A stretch of DNA of 64,000 nt from contig CANSLJ010000006.1 in assembly GCA_947647735.1 (NCBI GenBank), positions 1-64,000 on the forward strand, written 5' to 3'. Position numbers and translations under genes: made by a program. Shown piece by piece: positions 17,937-26,416 of the stretch (position 1 is its first letter; each line of letters starts with the position of its first letter). The notes below the pieces were generated by a model. The model was not told the DNA's origin and made no database searches. It worked only from the letters and a program-made list of their open reading frames with translations. This DNA is from an uncultured bacterium. GTDB lineage: Bacteria; Bacillota; Clostridia; Lachnospirales; Lachnospiraceae.

Positions 17937-18761
17937 ATGGAAAATTTAAAAGCATTATCCTATGATCTGCGGAAAAATGTGGTAGACATGATCATAGAGG
18001 GAAAGGGCGGGCATATCGGCGGGGACATGAGTGTCATAGACGCCCTGACCGCCCTGTATTTCAAGGTGATGAACATCAGTCCCGAAAACCAGGATGATGA
18101 GGACAGGGATAAGTTCGTCATGAGCAAGGGGCATTGTGTGGAAGCGCTCTACGCGGTGCTGGCGGCAAAGGGATTCTTCCCCATCGAGGAAGTGATCGAG
18201 AAGTTCAGCAAGTTCGGCTCCCAGTACATCGGACACCCGAACAACAAGCTGCCGGGCATCGAGATGAACTCCGGCTCTTTGGGGCACGGGCTCCCGGTGA
18301 GCGTGGGCATGGCGCTGGCGGGAAAGATGGACCATAAGGATTACCGTGTCTATACGGTGATGGGAGACGGCGAGCTGGCGGAGGGCTCCGTATGGGAAGG
18401 CGCCATGGCGGCGTCCCACTATAAGCTGGATAACCTCTGTGCCACGGTGGACCGCAACCGCCTGCAGATCTCGGGGAACACGGAGGATGTGATGGCCCAT
18501 GACGACCTGCATGAAAGGTTCAGGAGTTTCGGCTGGCATGTGATCGATGTGAAGGACGGCAATGATATCGACCAGCTCGTGGCGGCTTATGAGGAGGCTA
18601 AGGCCGTAAAGGGGAAACCTTCCGTGGTGATCGCCAACACCGTAAAGGGCTGCGGTTCCGCTGTGATGGAAGACAAGGCGGCATGGCACCACAAAGTGCC
18701 GAGCGCGGAAGAATACGAACAGATCATAAAGGACTTTTCCGAGAGAAAGGAGGCGCTGTAA
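17937..18761 (+). CDS. Transketolase, N-terminal subunit
   Basis: A 274-residue thiamine-diphosphate-binding subunit of a split transketolase. Visible features are GHIGGDMSVIDALTALYF and the TPP/Mg motif beginning GDGELAEGSVWEGAMAA, followed by the conserved DRNRLQ. The start at 17937 follows GGAAAGG; an upstream ATG at 17889 lies before the hairpin and has no ribosome site. The C-terminal subunit is encoded next, one base after the stop. In this operon it probably splits the ketose phosphate made by the FGGY kinase, rather than serving the general pentose-phosphate pathway. Confidence 0.92.
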   Translation: MENLKALSYDLRKNVVDMIIEGKGGHIGGDMSVIDALTALYFKVMNISPENQDDEDRDKFVMSKGHCVEALYAVLAAKGFFPIEEVIEKFSKFGSQYIGHPNNKLPGIEMNSGSLGHGLPVSVGMALAGKMDHKDYRVYTVMGDGELAEGSVWEGAMAASHYKLDNLCATVDRNRLQISGNTEDVMAHDDLHERFRSFGWHVIDVKDGNDIDQLVAAYEEAKAVKGKPSVVIANTVKGCGSAVMEDKAAWHHKVPSAEEYEQIIKDFSERKEAL

Positions 18762-18762
18762 G

Positions 18763-19695
18763 ATGAACAAGATACCGAACAGGCAGGCGATCTGCGAAGT
18801 GCTGATGGAACAGGCAAAAGAAGACAAGGATATCGTGGTGATGTGCAGCGACTCCAGGGGGAGCGCGTCCCTTGCGCCCTTTGCGAAGGAGTTCCCGGAG
18901 CAGTTCATCGAGATGGGCATCGCGGAGCAGAACCTGGTGAGCGTGGGCGCGGGGCTGGCAAAATGCGGCAAGAAGGTCTTTGCGGCATCCCCGGCAAGTT
19001 TTGTATCCACCAGGAGCTATGAGCAGGCAAAGGTGGACTGCGCCTACTCCAATACCAATGTGACGCTGATCGGCATCAGCGGCGGCGTCAGCTACGGCGC
19101 CCTGGGGATGAGCCACCATTCCGCCCAGGATATCGCGGCGATGTCAGCGATCCCCAACATGAGGGTGTACCTGCCCAGCGACAGGTTCCAGACGGCATGC
19201 CTGATCAGGGCGTTGCTGCAGGATGAGAGCCCGGCGTATATCCGTGTGGGCAGGAACCCGGTGGAGGACATCTATACGGAGGAGGACTGCCCGTTCACGA
19301 TGGATCAGGCGACCGTGGTGACGGAAGGGGAGGATGTGCTGATCGTTGCCTGCGGGGAGATGGTCCGCCCGGCAGTGGATGCGGCAAAACTCCTTGAGGA
19401 GCAGGGCATCCATGCGGCAGTGATGGATATGTACTGCGTGAAGCCGCTGGATCAGGAAGGGCTCCTGAGAGCGGCAGGAAAGGTAAAAGCGGTGGTGACG
19501 GTGGAGGAGCATGCGCCCTTCGGCGGGCTGGGCTCCATGGTAAGCCAGGCGGTGGGTGCGAACTGCCCGAAGAAGGTGGTCAACCTTGCGCTGCCTGACG
19601 CGCCGGTGATCACGGGGACATCGAAGGAAGTGTTCGACTATTACGGGCTGAATGCGGAAGGCATCGCCAAAACGGCAAAAGAAGCGCTGCAGTAA
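18763..19695 (+). CDS. Transketolase, C-terminal subunit
   Basis: A 310-residue partner subunit with the pyrimidine-binding and C-terminal domains of transketolase. Conserved stretches include IEMGIAEQNLVSVGAGLAKC (cofactor-activating Glu) and SYGALGMSHHSAQDIA. AGGAGG sits 9 bases upstream, inside the end of the preceding gene, so the two subunits are translated together in balanced amounts. Together with the N-terminal subunit it makes an enzyme half the size of the fused form, a split typical of sugar-specific catabolic clusters. Confidence 0.92.
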   Translation: MNKIPNRQAICEVLMEQAKEDKDIVVMCSDSRGSASLAPFAKEFPEQFIEMGIAEQNLVSVGAGLAKCGKKVFAASPASFVSTRSYEQAKVDCAYSNTNVTLIGISGGVSYGALGMSHHSAQDIAAMSAIPNMRVYLPSDRFQTACLIRALLQDESPAYIRVGRNPVEDIYTEEDCPFTMDQATVVTEGEDVLIVACGEMVRPAVDAAKLLEEQGIHAAVMDMYCVKPLDQEGLLRAAGKVKAVVTVEEHAPFGGLGSMVSQAVGANCPKKVVNLALPDAPVITGTSKEVFDYYGLNAEGIAKTAKEALQ

Positions 19696-19768
19696 AAAGC
19701 GGGAAAGAAAAAATACGGCTCTGCCGCAGGGAAAGGATGCGGCAGGACCGGGGGAAGGAAAACAGAGT

Positions 19769-21247
19769 ATGAGCAGATATGTGTTGGGAATCGACCAGAG
19801 CACCCAGGGCACAAAGGCTCTCTTATTTGATGAGGAAGGCAGGCTCCTTGTGAGGAGCGACCTTCCTCATGAACAAATAGTGGATGAGCACGGCTGGGTG
19901 GAACATAACCTGGAGGAGATCTATGCAAACACTATACAGGTGGTGAAGAACCTGGTGGAGAAGGCGGGCATAGACAAAGGGGATATCGCGGTGCTGGGCA
20001 TCAGCAACCAGCGGGAGACGGCGGCATGCTGGGAAAAGAAGAGCGGAAAGCCGGTATATAACGCCATCGTGTGGCAGTGTGCCAGAGGGGCGGCGATCTG
20101 TGAGGAGATAGAAGGACAGGGATATGCGGACAAGGTAAAGGAATGTACAGGGCTCCAGCTCTCGCCCTATTTTTCCGCGGCAAAACTGGCGTGGATCTTC
20201 CGGCATGTGGAGGGTGTGAAGGAACGGGCAGAAAAAGGCGAGATCGCCTGCGGGACCATCGACAGTTTCCTGGTGCACCGTCTGACGAAGGGGAAAAATT
20301 TCCAGACGGACTACTCCAATGCCTCCAGAACGCAGCTGTTCAATATCAGGACGCTGGCATGGGATGAGGAACTCCTGGATATCTTCGGCATAGACAGATC
20401 CTGCATGGCGGATGTGACGGATTCCGACGGCGATTACGGCATGACGGACCTGGAGGGATTTCTGGATAAACCGATACCGATCAGGGGCGTGCTGGGGGAT
20501 TCCCACGGGGCGCTCTTCGGGCAGGGCTGCCTGAAAAAGGGGATGATAAAGGCAACTTACGGCACGGGTTCCTCGATCATGATGAACATCGGTGAGAAAC
20601 CGGTATTTACAGACCTGGGCGTGGTGACTTCCCTTGCCTGGTCCATGGGCGGGAAGGTAAACTATGTGCTGGAGGGCAACATCAATTATACAGGGGCGGT
20701 CATCACATGGCTGAAGGATGAAGTGGGGCTGATCTCCTCGGCGGGGGAGAGCGAGGAACTGGCGAGAAAGGCGAAAAAAGGGGATAAGACGTATCTGGTG
20801 CCGGCGTTCTCGGGGCTGGGCGCGCCCTACTGGGACAGTGACGCGAAGGCTGTGATCTGCGGCATCACAAGGACCACCGGGAAGGCGGAGATCGCAAGGG
20901 CGGCGCTGGACAGCATCGCTTACCAGATCACGGACATCGTGCGGGTGATGCAGGAGGCGAGCGGCATTGAGATCGGGGAGATCCGGGTGGACGGAGGGCC
21001 CACGAAGAATGCTTATCTGATGCAGTTCCAGAGCGATATGCTGGGGATCCCGGTGAGGATCCCGGAGGCGGAGGAACTCTCCGGCATCGGCGCGGCATAT
21101 GCGGCAGGGCTTTCCATGGGCATTTATAACGAAAAAATATTTGACAAAATGAACAGAACAAGTTATAAAAGTGAATTAGATAAGGAACAATGCGAAAGCC
21201 TTTATGCAGGCTGGAAAGATGCGGTCCGGATGGTTATGACAAAATAG
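19769..21247 (+). CDS. FGGY-family carbohydrate kinase
   Basis: A 492-residue sugar kinase of the FGGY family (xylulokinase, glycerol kinase and relatives). The phosphate-binding start is VLGIDQSTQGTKALLFD, and the second domain holds YGTGSSIMMNIG and GLGAPYWDSDAKAVICG. The true start at 19769 follows GGAAGG; an in-frame ATG at 19652 lies within the transketolase gene. It probably phosphorylates the ketose made by the upstream isomerase; the product would feed the split transketolase. Substrate specificity cannot be read from motifs. Confidence 0.88.
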   Translation: MSRYVLGIDQSTQGTKALLFDEEGRLLVRSDLPHEQIVDEHGWVEHNLEEIYANTIQVVKNLVEKAGIDKGDIAVLGISNQRETAACWEKKSGKPVYNAIVWQCARGAAICEEIEGQGYADKVKECTGLQLSPYFSAAKLAWIFRHVEGVKERAEKGEIACGTIDSFLVHRLTKGKNFQTDYSNASRTQLFNIRTLAWDEELLDIFGIDRSCMADVTDSDGDYGMTDLEGFLDKPIPIRGVLGDSHGALFGQGCLKKGMIKATYGTGSSIMMNIGEKPVFTDLGVVTSLAWSMGGKVNYVLEGNINYTGAVITWLKDEVGLISSAGESEELARKAKKGDKTYLVPAFSGLGAPYWDSDAKAVICGITRTTGKAEIARAALDSIAYQITDIVRVMQEASGIEIGEIRVDGGPTKNAYLMQFQSDMLGIPVRIPEAEELSGIGAAYAAGLSMGIYNEKIFDKMNRTSYKSELDKEQCESLYAGWKDAVRMVMTK

Positions 21248-21269
21248 AAGGCAGAAGGTAAAGGCGTGT

Positions 21270-22271
21270 ATGAAAGTAAACATGAAGCAGATCAGTGAGA
21301 TAACGGGGGTTTCCACCGCTACGGTTTCCAATGCACTGAACTATAAAAAAGGCGTGAATGCAAATACGGCTGCCAGAGTATTGAAGGTGGCGCATGAAAT
21401 GGGATATTTTGACGAAAGCCGTATTACAAAGGTGAAATTTGTCACTTTCAAAAGAGACGGCAGTGTCGTGGAGGATACGCCCTTTTTTCCGCTGATGCTG
21501 GCAGGGATAGAACAGGAATGTCGTGACAGCGGCATGGATATGCTTATGTGTACACTGGATATGCGGGATGGGGATTATCAGGAACAGGTAAAGATGCTGC
21601 TGAATGATAAATCCGCTGCGATCATTATGCTGGGAACGGAAATGATCGACAGCGATATAACGCTTTTGCGGGAGATCACATCGCCCTTTATTGTTGTGGA
21701 TTACTGGAACGGGGATATGACTTTTGACGCGATCCAGATCAATAATGCGGATTCGGTCCGATACGCTATTGACTATCTGATCAGGAACGGCCACCGGGAG
21801 ATCGGCTATCTGAAGGGAAGTTTCCGGATCGTTCCGTTTAAGGATCGCGGCATAGGTTATGTGACGGGAATGCAGAGGGCAGGCCTGACGGTGAAGGAAG
21901 AGTATACGCTGGAACTGGGGACGACGATGGACAGCGCCTATGCGGATATGAAAAAATATCTGAAGAAAAAGTGTAAGCTTCCCACAGCGTTTATCGCGGA
22001 CAATGATATGATCGCGCTGGGGGCAATGAAGGCGATGGCGGAGTACAATATCAAAATTCCGGAGGACGTTTCGATCATCGGTTTTGATGATCTGCCTTTT
22101 TCGGCGATCTCATATCCGCCGCTGACAACGCTTCGCGTACCGAAACAGGAGATGGGGCGCATTGCAACCAGGCGGTTGATCCAGTTGATCAAGGACAGGA
22201 CGGAAACCGGCGTTAAAATTGAAGTTTCCACGCAGTTTGTGGAAAGGGGAAGCGTCAGGGCGATAGGATGA
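21270..22271 (+). CDS. LacI family transcriptional regulator
   Basis: A 333-residue repressor with an N-terminal helix-turn-helix (MKQISEITGVSTATVSNALN, residues 5-24) and a periplasmic-binding-protein-like effector domain. The ligand-binding core includes GFDDLPFSAISYPPLTTLR. It is inside the sugar operon, so it likely responds to the sugar or its phosphate and controls the promoter near 11564. The ribosome site is weak; MKQ at 21279 could also be the start. Confidence 0.9.
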   Translation: MKVNMKQISEITGVSTATVSNALNYKKGVNANTAARVLKVAHEMGYFDESRITKVKFVTFKRDGSVVEDTPFFPLMLAGIEQECRDSGMDMLMCTLDMRDGDYQEQVKMLLNDKSAAIIMLGTEMIDSDITLLREITSPFIVVDYWNGDMTFDAIQINNADSVRYAIDYLIRNGHREIGYLKGSFRIVPFKDRGIGYVTGMQRAGLTVKEEYTLELGTTMDSAYADMKKYLKKKCKLPTAFIADNDMIALGAMKAMAEYNIKIPEDVSIIGFDDLPFSAISYPPLTTLRVPKQEMGRIATRRLIQLIKDRTETGVKIEVSTQFVERGSVRAIG

Positions 22272-22324
22272 ACCAATTAAAATGACAGATGTGTCGGAAA
22301 ACATCTGCGGAACAGGAGAAGGAC

Positions 22325-23218
22325 ATGAAGGTATTAAATTTCGGATCGTTAAATTATGATTATGTTTATAAGGTGGATCATGTGATCACACCGGGCGAGA
22401 CCATGGATTCTTTCAGTATGGAAACGCATTTCGGCGGGAAAGGCCTGAACCAGTCCATTGCTCTCTCAAGGGCAGGCGTACCGGTACAGCATGCGGGCAT
22501 GGTGGGGGAAGACGGACAGGGCTTTCTTGATCTGTGTGCGAGAAGCGGTGTGGATACCTCTCTTGTCAGAGAAGTGTCCGGGAAATCCGGGCATACCATT
22601 ATCCAGCTGGATAAGAACGCGCAGAACTGCATCCTTTTGTACGGCGGCAGCAACCGCATGATCACGAGGGAATACGTGGACGAAGTATTTTCCGGTTTCG
22701 GTGAAGGCGATATCGTGCTTCTACAGAATGAAGTGAATGAGATGCCCTATATCATAGATACGGCTTATGAGAAGGGGATGCGGATCGTGCTGAACCCATC
22801 GCCGTTTAATGATGCGCTGCTTGCCTGTGATATGCATAAGATCTCCGTTTTCCTGCTGAATGAGATAGAGGGCGGACAGATTTCCGGCGAGACGGAGCCG
22901 GAGAAGATCCTGGATAAGATGATGGAAGAATTTCCGGAGGCGCAGGTGGTGCTCACGCTCGGCTCGGACGGTGTTGTCTATCGGGATAAACAGGAGTCAT
23001 GCAGGCAGGGGATCTTTAAGGTAAAACCGGTGGATACCACAGCGGCGGGAGATACCTTTACCGGATACTTTATCGCATCCATGATGGAAAACCTTCCGAT
23101 ACAGGAAACCCTGAGGCGGTGCGCAAAGGCGTCTGCCATAGCGGTATCAAGGATGGGCGCGGCGGATTCCATACCGACGGCGCAGGAAGTGGAAGAATCG
23201 GAACTTGCGGAGGCGTGA
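22325..23218 (+). CDS. PfkB family sugar kinase (ribokinase-like)
   Basis: A 297-residue ribokinase-fold kinase. The substrate-site motif GGKGLNQ (37-43) and the ATP-site motif AAGDTF (240-245, catalytic D243) are present. Start at 22325 follows AGGAGAAGG; the ORF extends upstream without a ribosome site. As last gene of the operon it may phosphorylate the free sugar, giving a second route, or act on a by-product of the transketolase reaction. Ribokinase proper is possible given RbsD in the operon. Confidence 0.85.
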   Translation: MKVLNFGSLNYDYVYKVDHVITPGETMDSFSMETHFGGKGLNQSIALSRAGVPVQHAGMVGEDGQGFLDLCARSGVDTSLVREVSGKSGHTIIQLDKNAQNCILLYGGSNRMITREYVDEVFSGFGEGDIVLLQNEVNEMPYIIDTAYEKGMRIVLNPSPFNDALLACDMHKISVFLLNEIEGGQISGETEPEKILDKMMEEFPEAQVVLTLGSDGVVYRDKQESCRQGIFKVKPVDTTAAGDTFTGYFIASMMENLPIQETLRRCAKASAIAVSRMGAADSIPTAQEVEESELAEA

Positions 23219-23238
23219 GATATAAAGAACAGGTAAAA

Positions 23239-23261
23239 GGCAGCGGAAGGCTGCCTTTTTT
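23239..23261 (+). terminator. Terminator of the sugar operon
   Basis: GGCAGC (23239-23244), 5-base loop, GCTGCC (23250-23255), then six T residues. Directly upstream of the next promoter. Confidence 0.9.
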
Positions 23262-23264
23262 CGT

Positions 23265-23293
23265 TTGCCAATTGTACGGGGGTGGAGTATAAT
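23265..23293 (+). promoter_or_regulatory. Near-consensus promoter of sua5
   Basis: TTGCCA (23265-23270), 17 bases, TATAAT (23288-23293). Transcription from about 23300 would make a leader of roughly 155 bases before the sua5 ATG. Confidence 0.75.
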
Positions 23294-23310
23294 GTACGCG
23301 AAGGCAATGA

Positions 23311-23436
23311 GCAGTGCCAAAAAAGACGGATATATATTTTCGTCATGCTCGCATGTAAGAAAATATATATCCGCCTTTTTTGATAGGGCGAAGCCCGCGA
23401 ATGAGGGAAACCGAAGGTTTCCCGAATCTTCACTGC
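23311..23436 (+). promoter_or_regulatory. Nested, terminator-containing leader before sua5
   Basis: An outer stem (GCAGTG 23311-23316 with CACTGC 23431-23436) encloses three hairpins. The first is long: 23319-23341 pairs with 23359-23381 (22 of 23 positions), ending in six T residues, so it can act as an intrinsic terminator. The second is GGGC/GCCC with a GAA loop (23386-23396). The third is GGGAAACC/GGTTTCCC with a GAA loop (23405-23423). The layout suggests attenuation, or a mobile palindromic element that has become a leader. Confidence 0.55.
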
Positions 23437-23456
23437 GGAGTAAAGGAAATCCACAC

Positions 23457-24551
23457 ATGAACACAGAAATCTTCAAAATAACCGACGAAAACCGAAACAC
23501 AAAAGCCGCTGAGGAAACAATAGAAAAAGCCGGAAAGATCCTGCAAAACGGCGGTCTTGTCGCCTTCCCCACGGAAACGGTGTACGGCCTTGGCGGCGAT
23601 GCGCTGAACCCGGAATCTTCCCGAAAAATATACGCTGCAAAAGGGCGCCCTTCGGACAACCCGTTGATCGTACATATCTGCAGATGGGAAGACTTACCGC
23701 CGATCGTAAAGGAAATACCGGAAACAGCAAGGCGGCTTGCGGATGCGTTCTGGCCGGGACCTTTGACTATGATCCTGGAAAAATCGGATAGAGTACCGAA
23801 GGAGACAACAGGCGGGCTTTCCACTGTGGCGGTAAGGATGCCGAATGATAAAACGGCGCTTTCTCTGATCAGGGAGGCGGGCGGTTATATCGCGGCGCCC
23901 AGCGCCAATCTTTCCGGACGGCCGAGTCCTACGCTAGCAAAGTATGTGCAGGAGGACCTGGGCGGCAGGATAGAGATGATACTGGATGGTGGACAGGCAT
24001 GCATCGGGCTGGAATCTACGATAGTGGATCTGACGGAAGATGTGCCGATGATATTAAGGCCGGGCTATATTACAAGAGAGATGCTCTCCGGGGTGCTGGG
24101 CGAAGTGAAAGTGGACAGGGCGATCCTGCCGGAAGGCAGCGATATCGCACCCAAGGCGCCGGGGATGAAGTACAGGCATTATGCGCCGAGGGCAGAACTG
24201 ACGATCATTGCCGGAGAGGAGAGTGCGGTGGTCAGACGGATCAACGAACTGGTGAGGGAGGCGGAGGAAAAGGGACTGTGCTGTGGTGTGATCGCAACGG
24301 AGAAGACGGCAGAACGTTACAGAGGAGCCTTGGTGAAAAATGCCGGAGATCGGGAGCAGGAGGAGATGGCGGCAAAGGAACTGTACCGGATCCTGCGGGA
24401 GTTTGATGAGGAAGCGGTGGATGTGATCTATTCCGAGGCTTTTGCGGAGAGTGGCATCGGGCAGGCGGTGATGAACAGGCTGCTGAAGGCGGCAGGGCAT
24501 CGGATAGAGAACGCGGAAATGATGCAGAAGAGAAAATGTAAAAAGCTGTAA
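23457..24551 (+). CDS. sua5: L-threonylcarbamoyladenylate synthase (Sua5 type)
   Basis: A 364-residue enzyme making threonylcarbamoyl-AMP, the first step of the t6A37 modification in ANN-decoding tRNAs. The YrdC domain (about 20-210) carries the KxRxSxN signature at K62, R64, S66, N68; the C-terminal Sua5 domain (about 240-355) is complete, so this is the long form. The start at 23457 follows AAGGAA; an open frame reaches back to 23265 but covers the promoter and leader, so it is not coding. Expression is probably controlled by the structured leader. It stands upstream of rpiB. Confidence 0.92.
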   Translation: MNTEIFKITDENRNTKAAEETIEKAGKILQNGGLVAFPTETVYGLGGDALNPESSRKIYAAKGRPSDNPLIVHICRWEDLPPIVKEIPETARRLADAFWPGPLTMILEKSDRVPKETTGGLSTVAVRMPNDKTALSLIREAGGYIAAPSANLSGRPSPTLAKYVQEDLGGRIEMILDGGQACIGLESTIVDLTEDVPMILRPGYITREMLSGVLGEVKVDRAILPEGSDIAPKAPGMKYRHYAPRAELTIIAGEESAVVRRINELVREAEEKGLCCGVIATEKTAERYRGALVKNAGDREQEEMAAKELYRILREFDEEAVDVIYSEAFAESGIGQAVMNRLLKAAGHRIENAEMMQKRKCKKL

Positions 24552-24607
24552 AAGGCTGTGACAGGCAGGAAAATAGCGGAAAGTCGTAGATTTTGGTGGT
24601 TTTGACT

Positions 24608-24635
24608 TTTAAAACAGCATATTTTCAGGTATACT
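24608..24635 (+). promoter_or_regulatory. Possible promoter of rpiB
   Basis: TATACT (24630-24635) with TTTAAA (24608-24613) 16 bases upstream. The -35 match is weak; a better TTGACT nearby is too far away. Confidence 0.35.
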
Positions 24636-24699
24636 GGAACTATATAAAATTGAATAAATGACATAGAGAACAGTGCAAAAAGCACGGAAAGGAGACAAC

Positions 24700-25131
24700 A
24701 TGATAGCATTAGCATCGGATCATGGCGGATATGACCTGAAAGAAACAGTGAAAAAATATTTGGAGGAGAAGGGGCTGGAGTATAAAGACTTTGGCTGTTA
24801 CAATAAAGAGTCCTGCGATTATCCGGATTTTATCAAGCCGGCAACAAAAGCGGTGGCGGAGGGCACTTGTGACAGAGGTATCATTATCTGTACCACAGGA
24901 ATCGGCGTATCGATCTGTGCCAATAAAGTGCCCGGCATCCGGTGCGCCCTTTGCGGAGACCTGGTATCGGCGAAGCTGACAAGGCTCCACAATGACGCCA
25001 ATATGTTATCCATCGGAGCAGGCATAACGGGGGAGTTTGTGGCATTGGATATTATTGATGTATTTCTGAACACGCCGTTTTCGGAAGATGAGCGCCATAA
25101 GAGAAGAATTCATAAAATTGAAAACGACTGA
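24700..25131 (+). CDS. rpiB: Ribose-5-phosphate isomerase B
   Basis: A 143-residue RpiB, interconverting ribose 5-phosphate and ribulose 5-phosphate. Signature features are IALASDHGGYDLKE at the N terminus and the catalytic Cys C64 in ICTTGIGVSICANK. AAAGGAG lies 6-7 bases before the chosen ATG. Together with the PRPP synthase and the salvage genes nearby it links pentose and nucleotide metabolism. An allose-6-phosphate isomerase activity is known for some RpiB proteins but nothing here suggests it. Confidence 0.93.
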   Translation: MIALASDHGGYDLKETVKKYLEEKGLEYKDFGCYNKESCDYPDFIKPATKAVAEGTCDRGIIICTTGIGVSICANKVPGIRCALCGDLVSAKLTRLHNDANMLSIGAGITGEFVALDIIDVFLNTPFSEDERHKRRIHKIEND

Positions 25132-25225
25132 CGGAATGGAAGGCGGAGAGTATAGAGCAGCGCAGGCGGAATTGTGACAAAGGATATGGAAAAGGCGTCA
25201 GCAGAGCCGGAACGGGAGGTACGGA

Positions 25226-25855
25226 ATGGCAAAAGTAATGATAATGGAGCATCCTCTGATCCAGCATAAGATCGGAAGGATCCGCAGGATAGAAACGGGC
25301 ACAAAGGATTTCAGGGAGACGATCAGCGAGATCGCGATGCTGATGACCTACGAAGCCACGAGGAATCTGCAGCTCACCGATGTGGAGATCGAGACACCGA
25401 TCTGCAAGACCACGGTGAAGGAAATGAAGGGTAAAAAGATGGCGATCATACCGATCCTCAGAGCGGGGCTCGGCATGGTGGATGGTGTGCTGACGATGAT
25501 CCCGGTGGCGAAGGTGGGACATATCGGCCTGTACAGAGATCCCGAGACACATGAACCGGTGGAATATTACTGCAAGCTGCCTGCAGACTGCGGAGAAAGA
25601 GAAGTCTTTGTGGTGGATCCGATGCTGGCAACCGGCGGGAGCGCAACGGCGGCGATCCGGATGCTGAAGGAAAAAGGATGCCGGAAAATACATTTCATGT
25701 GTATCATAGCGGCACCGGAGGGTGTTGAAAGAATGCAGAAGGAGCACCCGGATGTGGATATCTATATCGGCGCGCTGGATGAAAAGCTGAATGAGCATGC
25801 CTATATCGTGCCTGGGCTGGGGGATGCCGGGGACAGGATATTCGGAACAAAGTAA
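25226..25855 (+). CDS. upp: Uracil phosphoribosyltransferase
   Basis: A 209-residue Upp that makes UMP from uracil and PRPP. The PRPP-binding loop is [16 protein letters not shown] and the uracil-binding end is [22 protein letters not shown] precedes the ATG. Together with dCMP deaminase directly downstream, it makes a pyrimidine salvage unit; thymidine kinase and a nucleoside transporter are encoded further along the window. Confidence 0.95.
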   Translation: MAKVMIMEHPLIQHKIGRIRRIETGTKDFRETISEIAMLMTYEATRNLQLTDVEIETPICKTTVKEMKGKKMAIIPILRAGLGMVDGVLTMIPVAKVGHIGLYRDPETHEPVEYYCKLPADCGEREVFVVDPMLATGGSATAAIRMLKEKGCRKIHFMCIIAAPEGVERMQKEHPDVDIYIGALDEKLNEHAYIVPGLGDAGDRIFGTK

Positions 25856-25885
25856 TATAAAAAGTATTTTTATGAGAGGGTACAA

Positions 25886-26365
25886 ATGAAACGGAAAGAC
25901 TATATCAGTTGGGATGAATATTTTATGGGGGTTTCCAGACTGGCGGGGATGCGGTCGAAAGATCCGGGAACTCAGGTGGGGTGCTGTATAGTCAGCAGTG
26001 ACCACAAGATTCTTTCTATGGGATATAACGGACTGCCGATGGGGTGTTCCGATGATGATTTCCCGTGGGACAGGGAAGGGGACATGCTTTCCACAAAGTA
26101 TGCCTATGTGACACACAGCGAACTGAATGCCATTTTGAATTTCCGGGGCGGTTCACTGGAAGGGACTACACTGTATGTTTCCCTGTTTCCCTGCAACGAG
26201 TGTGCCAAGGCGATCATTCAGGCGGGTATCAGGACGGTGATCTACGGGGATGACAAGTATGACGGCACGCCGGGCAATATAGCGTCAAAGAGGCTGTTTG
26301 ATGCGGCTGGAGTGGAATACAGACGATATGAGGCAACAGGAAGAAGAGTGGAACTGGAGCTATAA
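25886..26365 (+). CDS. Deoxycytidylate (dCMP) deaminase
   Basis: A 159-residue zinc deaminase converting dCMP to dUMP for dTMP synthesis. The zinc site is H77-S78-E79 with C103 and C106 (FPCNECAKAI). Length and the N-terminal WDEYFMGVSRLAGMRSKDP fit the ComEB/dCMP deaminase family. It follows upp by 30 bases and is probably cotranscribed. Confidence 0.92.
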   Translation: MKRKDYISWDEYFMGVSRLAGMRSKDPGTQVGCCIVSSDHKILSMGYNGLPMGCSDDDFPWDREGDMLSTKYAYVTHSELNAILNFRGGSLEGTTLYVSLFPCNECAKAIIQAGIRTVIYGDDKYDGTPGNIASKRLFDAAGVEYRRYEATGRRVELEL

Positions 26366-26416
26366 TAAGAGAACAAACGCTGGCAGGATAGAGGGCAGAT
26401 AAGAGACCCTGAGATC

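Noticed and set aside
23265..23456. N-terminal extension of Sua5
   Set aside because: The frame covers a promoter and a hairpin leader; the true start has a ribosome site and family-like N terminus at 23457.
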